Assembly (NCBI GenBank): GCA_964577825.1
Contig: CAZOBJ010000004.1
Location: 1 to 64,000, forward strand
DNA: 64,000 bases
Source of the DNA: CAZOBJ01 sp964577825
GTDB lineage: Bacteria; Planctomycetota; SZUA-567; JAFGNG01
Direction of reading: 5' to 3'
Shown here in pieces: positions 8,187 to 16,943 of this stretch (its first letter is position 1; the number at the start of each line of letters is the position of its first letter). The position numbers and the translations under genes were made by a program. Below the pieces are notes generated by a model. The model saw only the letters and a list, made by a program, of their open reading frames with translations. It had not been told where the DNA came from and did not search any database.

Positions 8187-9976
8187 CGCACCGCCTCCGG
8201 CCGCACAGGCTCGAGCGCCGGCACGGGCGTCTGCGGGAGCGTGAGATCGGGGTCGGCATCCGGGCTCAGGACCGCCGCGGCCACGGGCAGGCCCAGGGGC
8301 CCCTCGGTGAGCGCGGCCGCGGTCGCCAGGGCGGGGGTCAGGGCGTCCCACACGCCGAAGGGGCCGTACCAGGTGAGCTCCAGTCCCGCGTCCGTGCGCC
8401 GGAGGGTGGCAGCGAGTCCACCCCCGTCCACGTCCGTGAGCACGGTTCCAAGCGCGGGCAGCGTGCCCGCGTCGAACAGGTTCGGGTCAAGCGCAAGCGC
8501 GCTCTGCACCATGGCGAGCGCGACCTCGTACCCGTCCACCACGGGCCGCGCATCGGGTGCGTACACGAGCATCGCGCCTTCGGGCACCTCTGCGGTCAGG
8601 CGCGCGAACTCATCCGCCTGGGGCAGGGGCGTGAAGTCCGGACCATCGAGCCGTGCGAGCACGCTTTTCACCGTGAGTACCTGCCCCCCCACGAGGACGG
8701 TGTGCTCGTCCACAAAGCAGTAGGCCGGCGCGACCGGAAGCGGGCCGTCGAATTGGTTCCAGTAGCGGATCGTATGGCCGCGATAGACCAGGCTGCGCGA
8801 GCGCGCCTCGTCCAGACACGCGTCCACGCGGGCGAGGTAGGCCTCCAGGGCCTTGCGGTCGCGCACGTCCGCGAACGCGTACAGCCCGCTTGGGCCGGAG
8901 GCGATCGAGCATTCGGGGCCGAGGGCTGCGAAGAGCTCGGTGAACTCGAAGCGCGCGGTCTCTTCGAACGCGTCGATCGCGCGCAGGAGCGCCCCCACCT
9001 CTTGCGCGGGCTCCCCTTGGTCGGCGCTCAGTGCTTCGAGCCCACCTCGCAGGGCCAGCCACAGGCGAGGCAGGCGCACGCGCGCGGTGGCGAACCCCGT
9101 GGCCTCGGCCGGTACGTACCGGGCGTGGCGCGCGCTCGCGGAGTCCGCGTGGAGCATGCGCGTGGGCTCGGGCGCGGGATTGGAGTCTTCCAGGAACACG
9201 GTGGTGCGATACCCGTGCTTGTGCGGGGTGCAGGCGAGCGCCGCGCGGCCGATCGTCCCGAGCCCCTGCGCGCGCTCGCCGCGCCGCACGCGCACAAAGG
9301 TCAGCCAGCCCCCGCGCTCGGGATCCAGGCTGCCGCGCGCCCGTGCATACAGATCCGTGCCCGCCAGGGTCGACAGGCTCGCCGCGGCCTCGGGATCGAG
9401 AGCATCTTCGTCGAGCATGGGAAACGTGTCCGGCCCGATGCCGATGACGAGGTCCTCGCCGCGGACGGTCCAGGCCACGGGTCGGCCGTCGAACACGAGT
9501 GCGCCCGTATCGGCTCCGCCGGGGGGCTCGGTCGGTTGCGCGTCGTCGGCCATCTCCAGCAGGGCCTCTTCGATGCGGGGCAGGGCCGCGGCCAGCCGGG
9601 GCGCCTGGGCGCCGAGGCGCACGTGCACGACCACGCGCGGCGCGCCGTTGGGTCCGGGTTCGAGCAGGGCCGCGCCCGCCGGACCGGGCGCCTGGGCCAG
9701 CAACTTCCGCATGGACACCCCGGTCCAGATGGCGCTCACGGCGTCCAGGGCCTGGAGCTGCGCGCGCGCGGGTGCCCAGGCGCTGCGCACGCCCGGGTCC
9801 TGCAAGAACCGGTGCAGCCCGGTCAAGGGCTGCGCGTCGGGGCCCGGGAACCAGACCACGCACAACGGCGCGGACTGCGGCACGTGCGCGGGCAGTGCGA
9901 AGGCCTGCTCGGCTGCGCCCGCCGGACACGCCGCTGTCAGGACCAGGGCACAGAGGACCGGTCGCCAGGAAACCAT
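8183..9976 (-). CDS. exported DUF3352-like protein (first gene of the set)
   Basis: A 597-residue protein with signal peptide (WRPVLCALVLTAACPAGAA, cleavage likely after GAA) and then FALPAHVPQSAPLCVVWFPG, an opening that parallels the two genes downstream. The ATG at 9976 follows GGAGGAGG at about 12 bases. A longer frame upstream would run antisense through the acyl-carrier gene and is rejected. Segments such as GSLDPERGGWLTFVRVRRGE and GHTIRYWNQFDGPLPVAPAY recur in similar positions in the 3794-5941 protein (FYFNHSGYPLPFAPSY), supporting common ancestry. Probably the promoter-proximal gene of the operon. No enzyme motif seen. Confidence 0.65.
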   Translation of the reverse strand: MVSWRPVLCALVLTAACPAGAAEQAFALPAHVPQSAPLCVVWFPGPDAQPLTGLHRFLQDPGVRSAWAPARAQLQALDAVSAIWTGVSMRKLLAQAPGPAGAALLEPGPNGAPRVVVHVRLGAQAPRLAAALPRIEEALLEMADDAQPTEPPGGADTGALVFDGRPVAWTVRGEDLVIGIGPDTFPMLDEDALDPEAAASLSTLAGTDLYARARGSLDPERGGWLTFVRVRRGERAQGLGTIGRAALACTPHKHGYRTTVFLEDSNPAPEPTRMLHADSASARHARYVPAEATGFATARVRLPRLWLALRGGLEALSADQGEPAQEVGALLRAIDAFEETARFEFTELFAALGPECSIASGPSGLYAFADVRDRKALEAYLARVDACLDEARSRSLVYRGHTIRYWNQFDGPLPVAPAYCFVDEHTVLVGGQVLTVKSVLARLDGPDFTPLPQADEFARLTAEVPEGAMLVYAPDARPVVDGYEVALAMVQSALALDPNLFDAGTLPALGTVLTDVDGGGLAATLRRTDAGLELTWYGPFGVWDALTPALATAAALTEGPLGLPVAAAVLSPDADPDLTLPQTPVPALEPVRPEAVR

Positions 9977-10126
9977 GCGTAAGAGACGCCTCCTCCGGGG
10001 GAACCGCGGGACCCCGCGCGCGTACAACCGAGTATCAGGCTCGCGGGGGCCTTCCCTCGCGTGATACTGAATCTGCGGCCCCAAGTCGAGCCAAAACCGC
10101 GCGTTCGCCCCTGTCTCGAAAAGTGC

Positions 10127-10155
10127 TTGCAAGAACGGCGGGCCGCCGGTATGTT
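10127..10155 (+). promoter_or_regulatory. candidate promoter for the acyl-carrier gene
   Basis: TTGCAA, 17 bp spacer, TATGTT in the 267 bp divergent gap between the DUF3352-like operon (-) and the acyl-carrier gene (+). It gives a leader of about 80 nt. Four of six bases match the consensus in each box. Confidence 0.35.
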
Positions 10156-10243
10156 CACATGTCTTTGCGCAGTTGCGCCGCGCGTTCGGCATGACGTTCT
10201 GCCGGGCGCCGTTGTGAACAATCGGCCCGAAAGGGGGAGGATG

Positions 10244-10498
10244 ATGGACAGGAACGAGGTGCAGACCAGGGTCAAGCAGGCCATCGCGCGGGTGCTCGGC
10301 GCCGAGGAGTCCGAGATCCAGGACACCAGCAACTTCGTGTTCGACCTGGGCGCGGACAGCCAGCAGTCGGTGGAGCTCGTGGCCGCGTTCGAGGAGGAAT
10401 TCGACATCGAGATGGACGAGGACGAGGCCCTCGCCGTCCAGTCCGTGGGCGATGCGGTGAACTTCATCGCCGGCCACCTGGAGTCGGCCGGCCGGTAG
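10244..10498 (+). CDS. acyl-carrier protein
   Basis: An 84-residue acidic protein. The phosphopantetheine site is DLGADSQQSVEL with Ser39; the usual residue after it is Leu (DSL), here Gln. The second half (EEFDIEMDEDEALAVQSVGD) is the standard helix II-III region of acyl-carrier proteins. Two ATGs are adjacent (10241 and 10244); GGGGGAGG ends right before the first, so the second is preferred for spacing. The next gene, 37 bp downstream, is an ADP-forming acyl-CoA synthetase and not a fatty-acid synthase gene, which suggests a specialised carrier. It could still be the housekeeping AcpP, as the window contains fabD but no other copy. Confidence 0.85.
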   Translation: MDRNEVQTRVKQAIARVLGAEESEIQDTSNFVFDLGADSQQSVELVAAFEEEFDIEMDEDEALAVQSVGDAVNFIAGHLESAGR

Positions 10499-10535
10499 CT
10501 CGCCGGGACGCCGTCATCCGTTGCGGAGGAACTGC

Positions 10536-12677
10536 ATGTCTTTGCGCGTCCCCAAGAACATCGACGCCGTCTTTGCCCCGCAGTCGGTCGCCGTCGTGGG
10601 CGCCACGCGCACGCGCGGCACCGTGCCCCACGACATCTTTCAGAACATCCTGGACGGCGGATTCCAGGGCGTCACCTACCCGGTGAGCCCGCGCTCGCCG
10701 TCGATCAGCGGGGTGAAGGCGTACAAATACGTGGTCGACATCCCCGACGAGGTGGACCTCGCGATCATCGTGTTCCCGAGCTCGGTCTGCCACCTGGCCC
10801 TGGAGCAGTGCGGCCAGAAGGGGGTGAAGGCGGCGATCATCATCTCCGCCGGCTTCCGCGAGGTGGGCCCCGGCGGGGCGGACCGGGAGCGCCAGGCCCA
10901 GGAGATCGCGGCCAAGTACGGCATCAACCTGATCGGCCCGAACTGCCTGGGCGCGATCAACACCGACCCGTCCGTGAGCCTGAACGCGAGCTTCGCCCGG
11001 AAGATGCCCGCCGAAGGGAGCATCGCGTTCCTGAGCCAGTCCGGGGCCCTGTGCACCGCGGTCCTGGACTACGCGCGCGGCAAGCACATCGGGTTCTCCA
11101 AGTTCATCTCCTTCGGGAACAAGGCGGACATCAACGAGATCGACCTGCTCCACTACCTGGCCGCGGACAAGGCGACCAAGGTGATCCTCATCTACCTGGA
11201 GGAAATCACCGACGGGCGCGGCCTGCTGGAGGCCGCCCAGACCGTCATCCGCGAGACGGGCAAGCCGATCCTGGCCATCAAGAGCGGCCGCACCCACGCC
11301 GGGGCCTCGGCCGCGGCCAGCCACACCGGCAGCCTGGCGGGTTCGGACGACGTGTGCGACGCGATCTTCCGCCAGGCGGGCATCCTGCGGTGCCGCACGA
11401 TCGAGGAGATGTTCAACAAGGCGACCGCGCTTGCCTACCAGCCGTGGCCGCGCTCGGACCGCGTGGCCATTGTCACCAACGCAGGCGGCCCGGGCGTCAT
11501 GGCCACGGACGCGTGCGTGGAGAACGGGCTGTCTCTGGCGCGTTTCTCGGAGGAGACCAGGTCCGTGCTCAAGGACCGGCTGCCGCGCACCGCGAACCTG
11601 AACAACCCGGTGGACGTGATCGGCGACGCGCGCTCGGACCGGTACGCCACCGCCCTGGGCGCGGTCCTCAAAGACGCGGACACCGCGGGCGCCATGGTCA
11701 TCCTCACCCCGCAGTCCATGACCGATATCGACGCCATCGCGGACGAGATCGTGCGCACCGCGGCGGCGAATCCGGACAAGCCGGTGCTAGCCTCGTTCAT
11801 GGGCGAGGCGGACGTGCGCACGGGCATCGACATCCTGCAGCGCAACCACATTCCCCATTACATCCTGCCCGAGTCCATGGCCTCGGCTTTTGCCGCGGCG
11901 CGCGAGGTCGAGCGCCTGGGCGCGGTGACCCGGGAGCCGGTGGCCCGGTTCGAGGACGTCGACCCGGTCCGTGCCCGGCAGGTGCTCTCCCAAGCGGGCG
12001 ACCAGGGGTACCTGCCCGAGGCGCAGGCGTTCCAGGTGCTGGAGGCTTACGGCCTGCCGGTGCTCGGCACGGACGTGGCCGCCACCGCCGACGAGGCCGC
12101 GGCGGCGGCCGCGCGCGCCGGGTTCCCGGCCGTCATGAAGGTGAACAGCCCCGACGTCGTGCACAAGCTGGACGTGGGCGGGGTGATGCTCGACATCGCC
12201 ACCGGGGAAGAGGCCCACGCCGCGTTCGAGTCGATCGTTGCGGCCGTGGGCAAGGCGCATCCGGAGGCCCGGGTAGACGGCGTGACGGTGCGCCGGATGA
12301 TCCCCGCGGGCCAGGAGGTCATCCTCGGATGCAGGCGCGACCCGGTGTTCGGCCCGGTCATCATGTTCGGGCTGGGCGGCTCGTTCGTGGAGGTCTTCCG
12401 CGACGTGAGCTTCCGGGCCGCGCCCGTGGACGAGCACGCGGTGCACACCATGGTCCGGGAGGTGCAGAGCTTCCCGCTCCTGTCCGGCGCGCGGGGGCGA
12501 GCGCCCTGCGACGTGGCCGCGGTGGAGACCTGCATCAAGCGCCTGGCGCAGCTGGCCGTGGACCTGCCCGAGGTGGCCGAGCTCGACATGAACCCGGTAA
12601 TCGTGCAGGAGGACGGAGAGGGCGCCTTCGTGGCCGACGCGCGGATTCTCGTGTCCGAGCCCGCGGCGGCCTCGTGA
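10536..12677 (+). CDS. acetate/acyl-CoA ligase (ADP-forming), fused alpha and beta subunits
   Basis: A 713-residue enzyme that interconverts acyl-CoA, ADP and phosphate with acid, CoA and ATP. The order is CoA-binding domain (SVAVVGATRTRGTVP), ligase domain with catalytic His263 in ASHTGSLAGS, then an ATP-grasp beta part from about residue 490 (AFQVLEAYGLPVLGT, PAVMKVNSPDVVHKLDVGGV, FGPVIMFGLGGSFVEV). It ends with the typical ELDMNPV. This alpha-beta fusion is the common form in archaea and anaerobic bacteria and allows ATP to be made from acyl-CoA at the end of fermentation. Start at the ATG with GGAGGAA six bases upstream. It follows an acyl-carrier gene by 37 bp, so the acyl substrate may be unusual. 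Confidence 0.92.
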   Translation: MSLRVPKNIDAVFAPQSVAVVGATRTRGTVPHDIFQNILDGGFQGVTYPVSPRSPSISGVKAYKYVVDIPDEVDLAIIVFPSSVCHLALEQCGQKGVKAAIIISAGFREVGPGGADRERQAQEIAAKYGINLIGPNCLGAINTDPSVSLNASFARKMPAEGSIAFLSQSGALCTAVLDYARGKHIGFSKFISFGNKADINEIDLLHYLAADKATKVILIYLEEITDGRGLLEAAQTVIRETGKPILAIKSGRTHAGASAAASHTGSLAGSDDVCDAIFRQAGILRCRTIEEMFNKATALAYQPWPRSDRVAIVTNAGGPGVMATDACVENGLSLARFSEETRSVLKDRLPRTANLNNPVDVIGDARSDRYATALGAVLKDADTAGAMVILTPQSMTDIDAIADEIVRTAAANPDKPVLASFMGEADVRTGIDILQRNHIPHYILPESMASAFAAAREVERLGAVTREPVARFEDVDPVRARQVLSQAGDQGYLPEAQAFQVLEAYGLPVLGTDVAATADEAAAAAARAGFPAVMKVNSPDVVHKLDVGGVMLDIATGEEAHAAFESIVAAVGKAHPEARVDGVTVRRMIPAGQEVILGCRRDPVFGPVIMFGLGGSFVEVFRDVSFRAAPVDEHAVHTMVREVQSFPLLSGARGRAPCDVAAVETCIKRLAQLAVDLPEVAELDMNPVIVQEDGEGAFVADARILVSEPAAAS

Positions 12678-12795
12678 GCGACGTGACCAACGGCACCAGA
12701 AACCGCGGGCCCGCTCGTCGGCGGGCGCGCACCGACAGGTAGACCGCCTCGCCGCCGGACCGGCCGCGGCAGGGGCCCAGGAAGAAGGGGAAACC

Positions 12796-13602
12796 ATGCG
12801 CATTATCATTCAGCACGACTATGCTGCGCTGAGCCAATGGAACGCCCATTACATCGCCCGGCGCATCCTGGACTACGGACCGTCCAAGGACCGGCCGTTC
12901 GTGCTGGGCCTGCCCACCGGGTCGACGCCCATCGGCACGTACCAGGGGCTCGTGGAGCTGCACAAGCAGGGGACGCTCAGCTTCCAGCACGTGGTCACCT
13001 TCAACATGGACGAGTACGTGGCCCTGCCCGAGGAGCACCCGGAGAGCTATCACTCGTTCATGCGCAAGCATCTGTTCGACCACGTCGACATTCCCGAAGA
13101 GAACGTCAATATCCTGGACGGCAACGCCAAGGACCTGGAGGCCGAGTGCGAGGCCTACGAGCAGAAGATGGCCGACCTGGGCGGGGTGGAGCTGTTCCTC
13201 GGCGGCATCGGGCCGGACGGGCACATCGCGTTCAACGAGCCGGGCTCATCCCTGGGCAGCCGCACGCGCGTGAAGACCCTGACCGAGGACACGGTGATCG
13301 CGAACAGCCGCTTCTTCGACAACGACGTGACCAAGGTGCCCAAGACCGCGCTGACCGTGGGCGTGGGCACGGTGATGGACGCGCGCGAGGTCATCATCCT
13401 CGTGAGCGGCCACAACAAGGCCCGCGCCCTGCAGAAGGTGGTCGAAGAGGGCGTCAACCACATCTGGACGGTCTCGGCGCTACAGATGCATCCGCACGGC
13501 ATGATCGTGTGCGACGAAGAGTCCACCGCCGAGCTGAAGGTGGGTACGGTCAAGTACTTCAAGGACATCGAGAGAGAGAATCTCAAGCCCGCCGAACTGT
13601 AG
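12796..13602 (+). CDS. nagB: glucosamine-6-phosphate deaminase
   Basis: A 268-residue enzyme converting glucosamine-6-phosphate to fructose-6-phosphate and ammonia. Visible family features: GLPTGSTPIGTY for phosphate binding, FNMDEYV with the catalytic Asp, FLGGIGPDGHIAFNEPGS with the ring-opening His, and TVSALQMHPHG near the C-terminus. Length equals that of the E. coli enzyme family. AGAAGGGGAAACC precedes the ATG. It is the first gene of a run with a DUF4954 protein (gap 27 bp) and a ROK-type kinase (gap 23 bp), so this looks like an amino-sugar use or wall-recycling operon. Confidence 0.95.
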   Translation: MRIIIQHDYAALSQWNAHYIARRILDYGPSKDRPFVLGLPTGSTPIGTYQGLVELHKQGTLSFQHVVTFNMDEYVALPEEHPESYHSFMRKHLFDHVDIPEENVNILDGNAKDLEAECEAYEQKMADLGGVELFLGGIGPDGHIAFNEPGSSLGSRTRVKTLTEDTVIANSRFFDNDVTKVPKTALTVGVGTVMDAREVIILVSGHNKARALQKVVEEGVNHIWTVSALQMHPHGMIVCDEESTAELKVGTVKYFKDIERENLKPAEL

Positions 13603-13629
13603 GGCGAGAGGATGGCAAGGGGGCGCATC

Positions 13630-15600
13630 ATGGCGCAGACAACCTGGCGGGCCTTGACGGACGCTGAGATCGCGCAGCTCGAGCAAGGCGGCTCGTGCGC
13701 GGAGGACTGGTCGCGCGTGCGCGTGCGCGAGGGGTTCCGGCCCGAGCACGTGGCCGGGTGCCGGTTCACCGGCAGCGTCGGCCTGGGCGCGTTCCGCGCG
13801 CCGGTGGGGGTCGCGGGCGCGCACCTGCCCTCGGGGGTGTATCGCAGCCACCTGCACGACGCGACCGTGGATGACGACGCCCTGGTCGCGGACGTGGGGC
13901 TGCTCAGCCGCTACGATGTAGGCCGGGCCGCATGCGTCTCGCGCACGGTGGAGCTCGCCGTGGACGAGGAGACGAGCTTCGGCAACGGCGTGGAGATCGA
14001 GGTGCTCAACGAGGGCGGCGGCCGCGAGATCGTGCTCTTCGAGCGGCTGTCGGCCCAGTTCGCGTACCTGATGGCCTGCTACCGGCACCGACCCAGGCTC
14101 GTGGAGGCGCTGCACCGCATGGCCAGGGACTTCGCCGCCCAGCGGCGCTCGGACCGGGGCCGCGTGGGCGCGGGTGCGGTCGTGGTGGGGTGCGGACGGG
14201 TCCGCAACGTGGCCGTCGGCCCCGCCGCGATCCTGGACGGCGTCGCGCGGCTCGAGAACGGCACCGTGGCCTCGAATGAGGAGGCGCCCACTCGGGTGGG
14301 CACGGCCGTGCAGGCCGAGGACTTCATCGTGCAGACCGGGTCGGAGGTCGACAGCGGGGCGCTCTTGACTCAGACCTTCGTGGGCCAGGGGTGCCGCATC
14401 GGCCGCCAGTTCTCGGCCGAGGGGTGCGCGTTGTTCGCCAACTGCGAGGGGTTCCACGGCGAGGCGATCTCTGCGCTCGCCGGACCGTACTCGGTCACCC
14501 ACCACAAGAGCTCGATCCTCATCGCCGGGGTGTTCAGCTTCTACAACGCGGGCTCGGGCACCAACCAGTCCAACCACATGTACAAGCTCGGCCCCGTGCA
14601 CCAGGGCGTGGTCGAGCGCGGCAGCAAGACCGGATCGTTCAGCTACCTGCTCTGGCCAGCCCGCGTGGGGCCGTTCAGCGCGGTGCTCGGCAAGCACTAC
14701 GCGAACTTCGACGCGCGCAACCTGCCCTTCAGCTATGTGAACGAGGAGGAGGGCCGGTCGGTCCTCAGCCCCGCCGTGAACCTGTTCACCGTGGGCACCC
14801 GCCGCGACGGCGAGAAATGGCCCGGCCGCGACCGGCGCACGGATCCGGACCGGCTGGACTGGATCCGGTTCGAGGTCTTCTCGCCCTTCACCGTGGGCCG
14901 GATGATGGCAGGCCTGGACGAGATCAGCGCGCTCTACGAGCGAGCCGAGCGCAGCCAGACCTATGTCACGTACAAGGGCATCGCCATCAAGCGGCTCCTG
15001 TGCCGCACCGCCAAAAAGCACTACGCCATGGCCATTGATCTGTACCTGGGGGGGATGCTGGCAGACCGGCTGGAACGCGACGCCGCGCCCGAGGCGGCCC
15101 TGGCCGCGCCGGAGATCGCGCACGGGCCCGGCGCGTGGGTGGACGTGCTGGGGCTCCTGGCCCCGCAAAGCGCGGTGGAGGAGGTTTGCGACGAGGTCGA
15201 GTCGGGGCGGGCCGGCGACCTTGCGGCCCTGGAGGCGCGGCTGTCCCGCATCCACGAGGACTACGACGAGGCCGCCTGGGCCTGGGCGTGCGAGGCGTGG
15301 CGCGCGCGCGCGGGCAAGGCGCCCGCGGACATGAGCCCGGACGAACTGCGCGCGGCCGTGGCCGAGTGGCGCGACGCGGCGCTGAAGCTCAACCGCATGA
15401 TCCGCCTGGACGCGGAGAAGGAATACAGCGTGCAGACGCGCATCGGGTTCGGCATCGACGGCGACGAGGCGGTGCGCGACCGCGACTTCGAGGCGGTGCG
15501 CGGTGTGCCCGAGACGAACAAGTTCATCCAGGGGCTGGACGCCGAGGCGCGCGAGATTCGCGAGCGCGCCGAGCGTCTGCTCGCCAAGCTCGCCTCCTGA
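13630..15600 (+). CDS. DUF4954 family left-handed beta-helix protein
   Basis: A 656-residue protein. The first ~400 residues hold hexapeptide-type repeats as in GlmU-like acyl/nucleotidyl transferases, for instance RIGRQFSAEGCALFANCEG. Strongly conserved DUF4954 blocks are visible: AGPYSVTHHKSSILIAGVFS, NAGSGTNQSNHMYKLGPVHQ, and KWPGRDRRTDP. The last third is helical and charged. The family is of unknown activity and common in Bacteroidetes and anaerobic lineages. The ATG at 13630 is preferred to the in-frame ATG at 13612 because of the AAGGGGG upstream. Placed between nagB and a sugar-kinase gene, it probably acts on a nucleotide-sugar or amino-sugar phosphate; that is inference. Confidence 0.85.
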   Translation: MAQTTWRALTDAEIAQLEQGGSCAEDWSRVRVREGFRPEHVAGCRFTGSVGLGAFRAPVGVAGAHLPSGVYRSHLHDATVDDDALVADVGLLSRYDVGRAACVSRTVELAVDEETSFGNGVEIEVLNEGGGREIVLFERLSAQFAYLMACYRHRPRLVEALHRMARDFAAQRRSDRGRVGAGAVVVGCGRVRNVAVGPAAILDGVARLENGTVASNEEAPTRVGTAVQAEDFIVQTGSEVDSGALLTQTFVGQGCRIGRQFSAEGCALFANCEGFHGEAISALAGPYSVTHHKSSILIAGVFSFYNAGSGTNQSNHMYKLGPVHQGVVERGSKTGSFSYLLWPARVGPFSAVLGKHYANFDARNLPFSYVNEEEGRSVLSPAVNLFTVGTRRDGEKWPGRDRRTDPDRLDWIRFEVFSPFTVGRMMAGLDEISALYERAERSQTYVTYKGIAIKRLLCRTAKKHYAMAIDLYLGGMLADRLERDAAPEAALAAPEIAHGPGAWVDVLGLLAPQSAVEEVCDEVESGRAGDLAALEARLSRIHEDYDEAAWAWACEAWRARAGKAPADMSPDELRAAVAEWRDAALKLNRMIRLDAEKEYSVQTRIGFGIDGDEAVRDRDFEAVRGVPETNKFIQGLDAEAREIRERAERLLAKLAS

Positions 15601-15623
15601 CGGAGACGCAAAGGAGACCGGCC

Positions 15624-16745
15624 ATGGCCGGGACGCCGACCTATGTAGGCGTGGACCTCGGGGCCGGCAGCGGCGCGAAGATCGGTCTTTTCGACGAGCG
15701 CTGCGACCTCCAGGCCGAGTCGCTGCTTCCCATCGGCCGGTACGGCGACACGGCCGAGTCCCTGGCCCAGGCCCTGGGCGACGCGGTCGAAGAGGCCCTG
15801 CGCCAGGCGGGCGCGGATCGCCGGGCCGTGCGCGGCGCGGGCATCGCGAGCCCGGGCCTGTTCCGGTCGGACGGGTCGTACCTTTTGGCCCAGAACCTGC
15901 TCTTCCTCAACAACCAGAACCTGCCCGCGCTCCTCTCCGACCGGCTGGACGTGCCCGTGGGCATTGAGAACGACGCGAACGCCGGCGGCCTGGCCGAATG
16001 GAGCGTGCTGCGCATGGAGCTTCTGTACTGGGTCTTCGGCGGCGGCTGGGGCGGGGCGTGGATCGGCGCGGACGGGGAGGTGCGGTTCTCGGCCCTGGAC
16101 TGGGACGGCGAGGACGCGCATCTTCACTACACGAACGAGCCCGGATATGCCATCCCCCTGGAGAAGCTGAGCCTGCGCGTGATCCTGCTTCAGCACGGAG
16201 TGAGCTACGAGCGGCTCGAACAGGTGCTCATCGAGGAGCTCGACCCCCCGGGCGGGGTGGTCACCGGCCCGTCGGGCAGCCCCGACCATCTGCGCGCGGA
16301 GACGCTCTTGAGCGGCCCCGGGCGGCGGCGGCTCTTCCGCGCGATCGTGGGCGACGACGACTCCTACGAGCGGTTTCTGGACCTGAGCGAAGCGGACGAG
16401 ATCCAGGACCCGGCCCGAGCCGGCAAGCACATCAGCAAGCTGAGCAGCCTGCGCGTAGAGGCGGCCCTGACCACGGACCGGGTGTTCGGCCGGATCCTGG
16501 CCGAGGCCACCCGCATCCTGCTCAAGCAAGCGCACGCCGACGGCCTGGCGCCCGGAGCGCCCATCTGCCTCGGGGGCAAGCCCAGCTACGCCCTGCCGTA
16601 CTTCGGACCCTCAGCGCAGCGGGCGGTCGGGGCCATGGGGTACATGAACTATCTGCGCCCGTCGATTATCGACGAGCGAGGGTCGAACGCCAACTTGGTC
16701 GGCGCGTGCGTGGTGGCCGACAAGGTGGCCAAGGGGACGTCCTGA
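15624..16745 (+). CDS. ROK-type sugar kinase-like protein lacking the zinc motif
   Basis: A 373-residue ASKHA-fold protein. It opens with YVGVDLGAGSGAKIGLFD (phosphate-binding loop), and has GAGIASPGLF and GIENDANAGGLAEW, the ROK hallmark whose second Asp is the catalytic base. The usual ROK zinc-binding cluster (CxCGxxGCxE, after the ENDAN motif) is absent; the region instead reads GGGWGGAWIGADGEV. AAAGGAGA precedes the ATG. Third gene of the nagB operon, so an amino sugar such as N-acetylglucosamine or glucosamine is a fair substrate guess. A regulatory or inactive role is possible given the missing metal site. Confidence 0.8.
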   Translation: MAGTPTYVGVDLGAGSGAKIGLFDERCDLQAESLLPIGRYGDTAESLAQALGDAVEEALRQAGADRRAVRGAGIASPGLFRSDGSYLLAQNLLFLNNQNLPALLSDRLDVPVGIENDANAGGLAEWSVLRMELLYWVFGGGWGGAWIGADGEVRFSALDWDGEDAHLHYTNEPGYAIPLEKLSLRVILLQHGVSYERLEQVLIEELDPPGGVVTGPSGSPDHLRAETLLSGPGRRRLFRAIVGDDDSYERFLDLSEADEIQDPARAGKHISKLSSLRVEAALTTDRVFGRILAEATRILLKQAHADGLAPGAPICLGGKPSYALPYFGPSAQRAVGAMGYMNYLRPSIIDERGSNANLVGACVVADKVAKGTS

Positions 16746-16813
16746 CGTTGCCGCCCGGACGGCCGTGCGGGGCTGGCGGGAAGATTTTCCGCGGTTTCCG
16801 GACAAGAATTCGG

Positions 16814-16843
16814 TTGACTCCTGTGCGAAGCTGTGCTTAATTA
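16814..16843 (+). promoter_or_regulatory. candidate promoter for the cold-shock gene
   Basis: TTGACT, 18 bp spacer, TAATTA, placed about 100 bp upstream of the GTG start. The nearest bases are AT-richer than the surroundings. Confidence 0.4.
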
Positions 16844-16856
16844 CGTGTTCTGAAGG

Positions 16857-16938
16857 GCTCTCCTACTCCCTCGGGGCGCACTTCGTTTTGGGTAGAGAGG
16901 GAGATGGTGATGGCCCCAAAGGGGGCCGGCAGGAGGGG
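16857..16938 (+). promoter_or_regulatory. structured leader of the cold-shock gene with possible Shine-Dalgarno sequestration
   Basis: The pyrimidine tract at 16858-16864 (CTCTCCT) can pair over seven positions, one of them G-U, with the ribosome-binding stretch AGGAGGG at 16931-16937. A competing hairpin pairs CTCCCTC (16866-16872) with GAGGGAG (16897-16903). A third perfect hairpin, GGCCCC-AAAG-GGGGCC (16912-16927), sits just before the ribosome-binding site. Two alternative folds of this kind are what cold-shock mRNA switches use. Pairing read by eye, no folding energy computed. Confidence 0.4.
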
Positions 16939-16943
16939 TTGTA

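Noticed and set aside
10808..12742. 644-codon open frame on the + strand inside the acyl-CoA synthetase gene
   Set aside because: Out of phase with the real gene, low complexity and Arg/Gly-rich. Typical GC-driven shadow.
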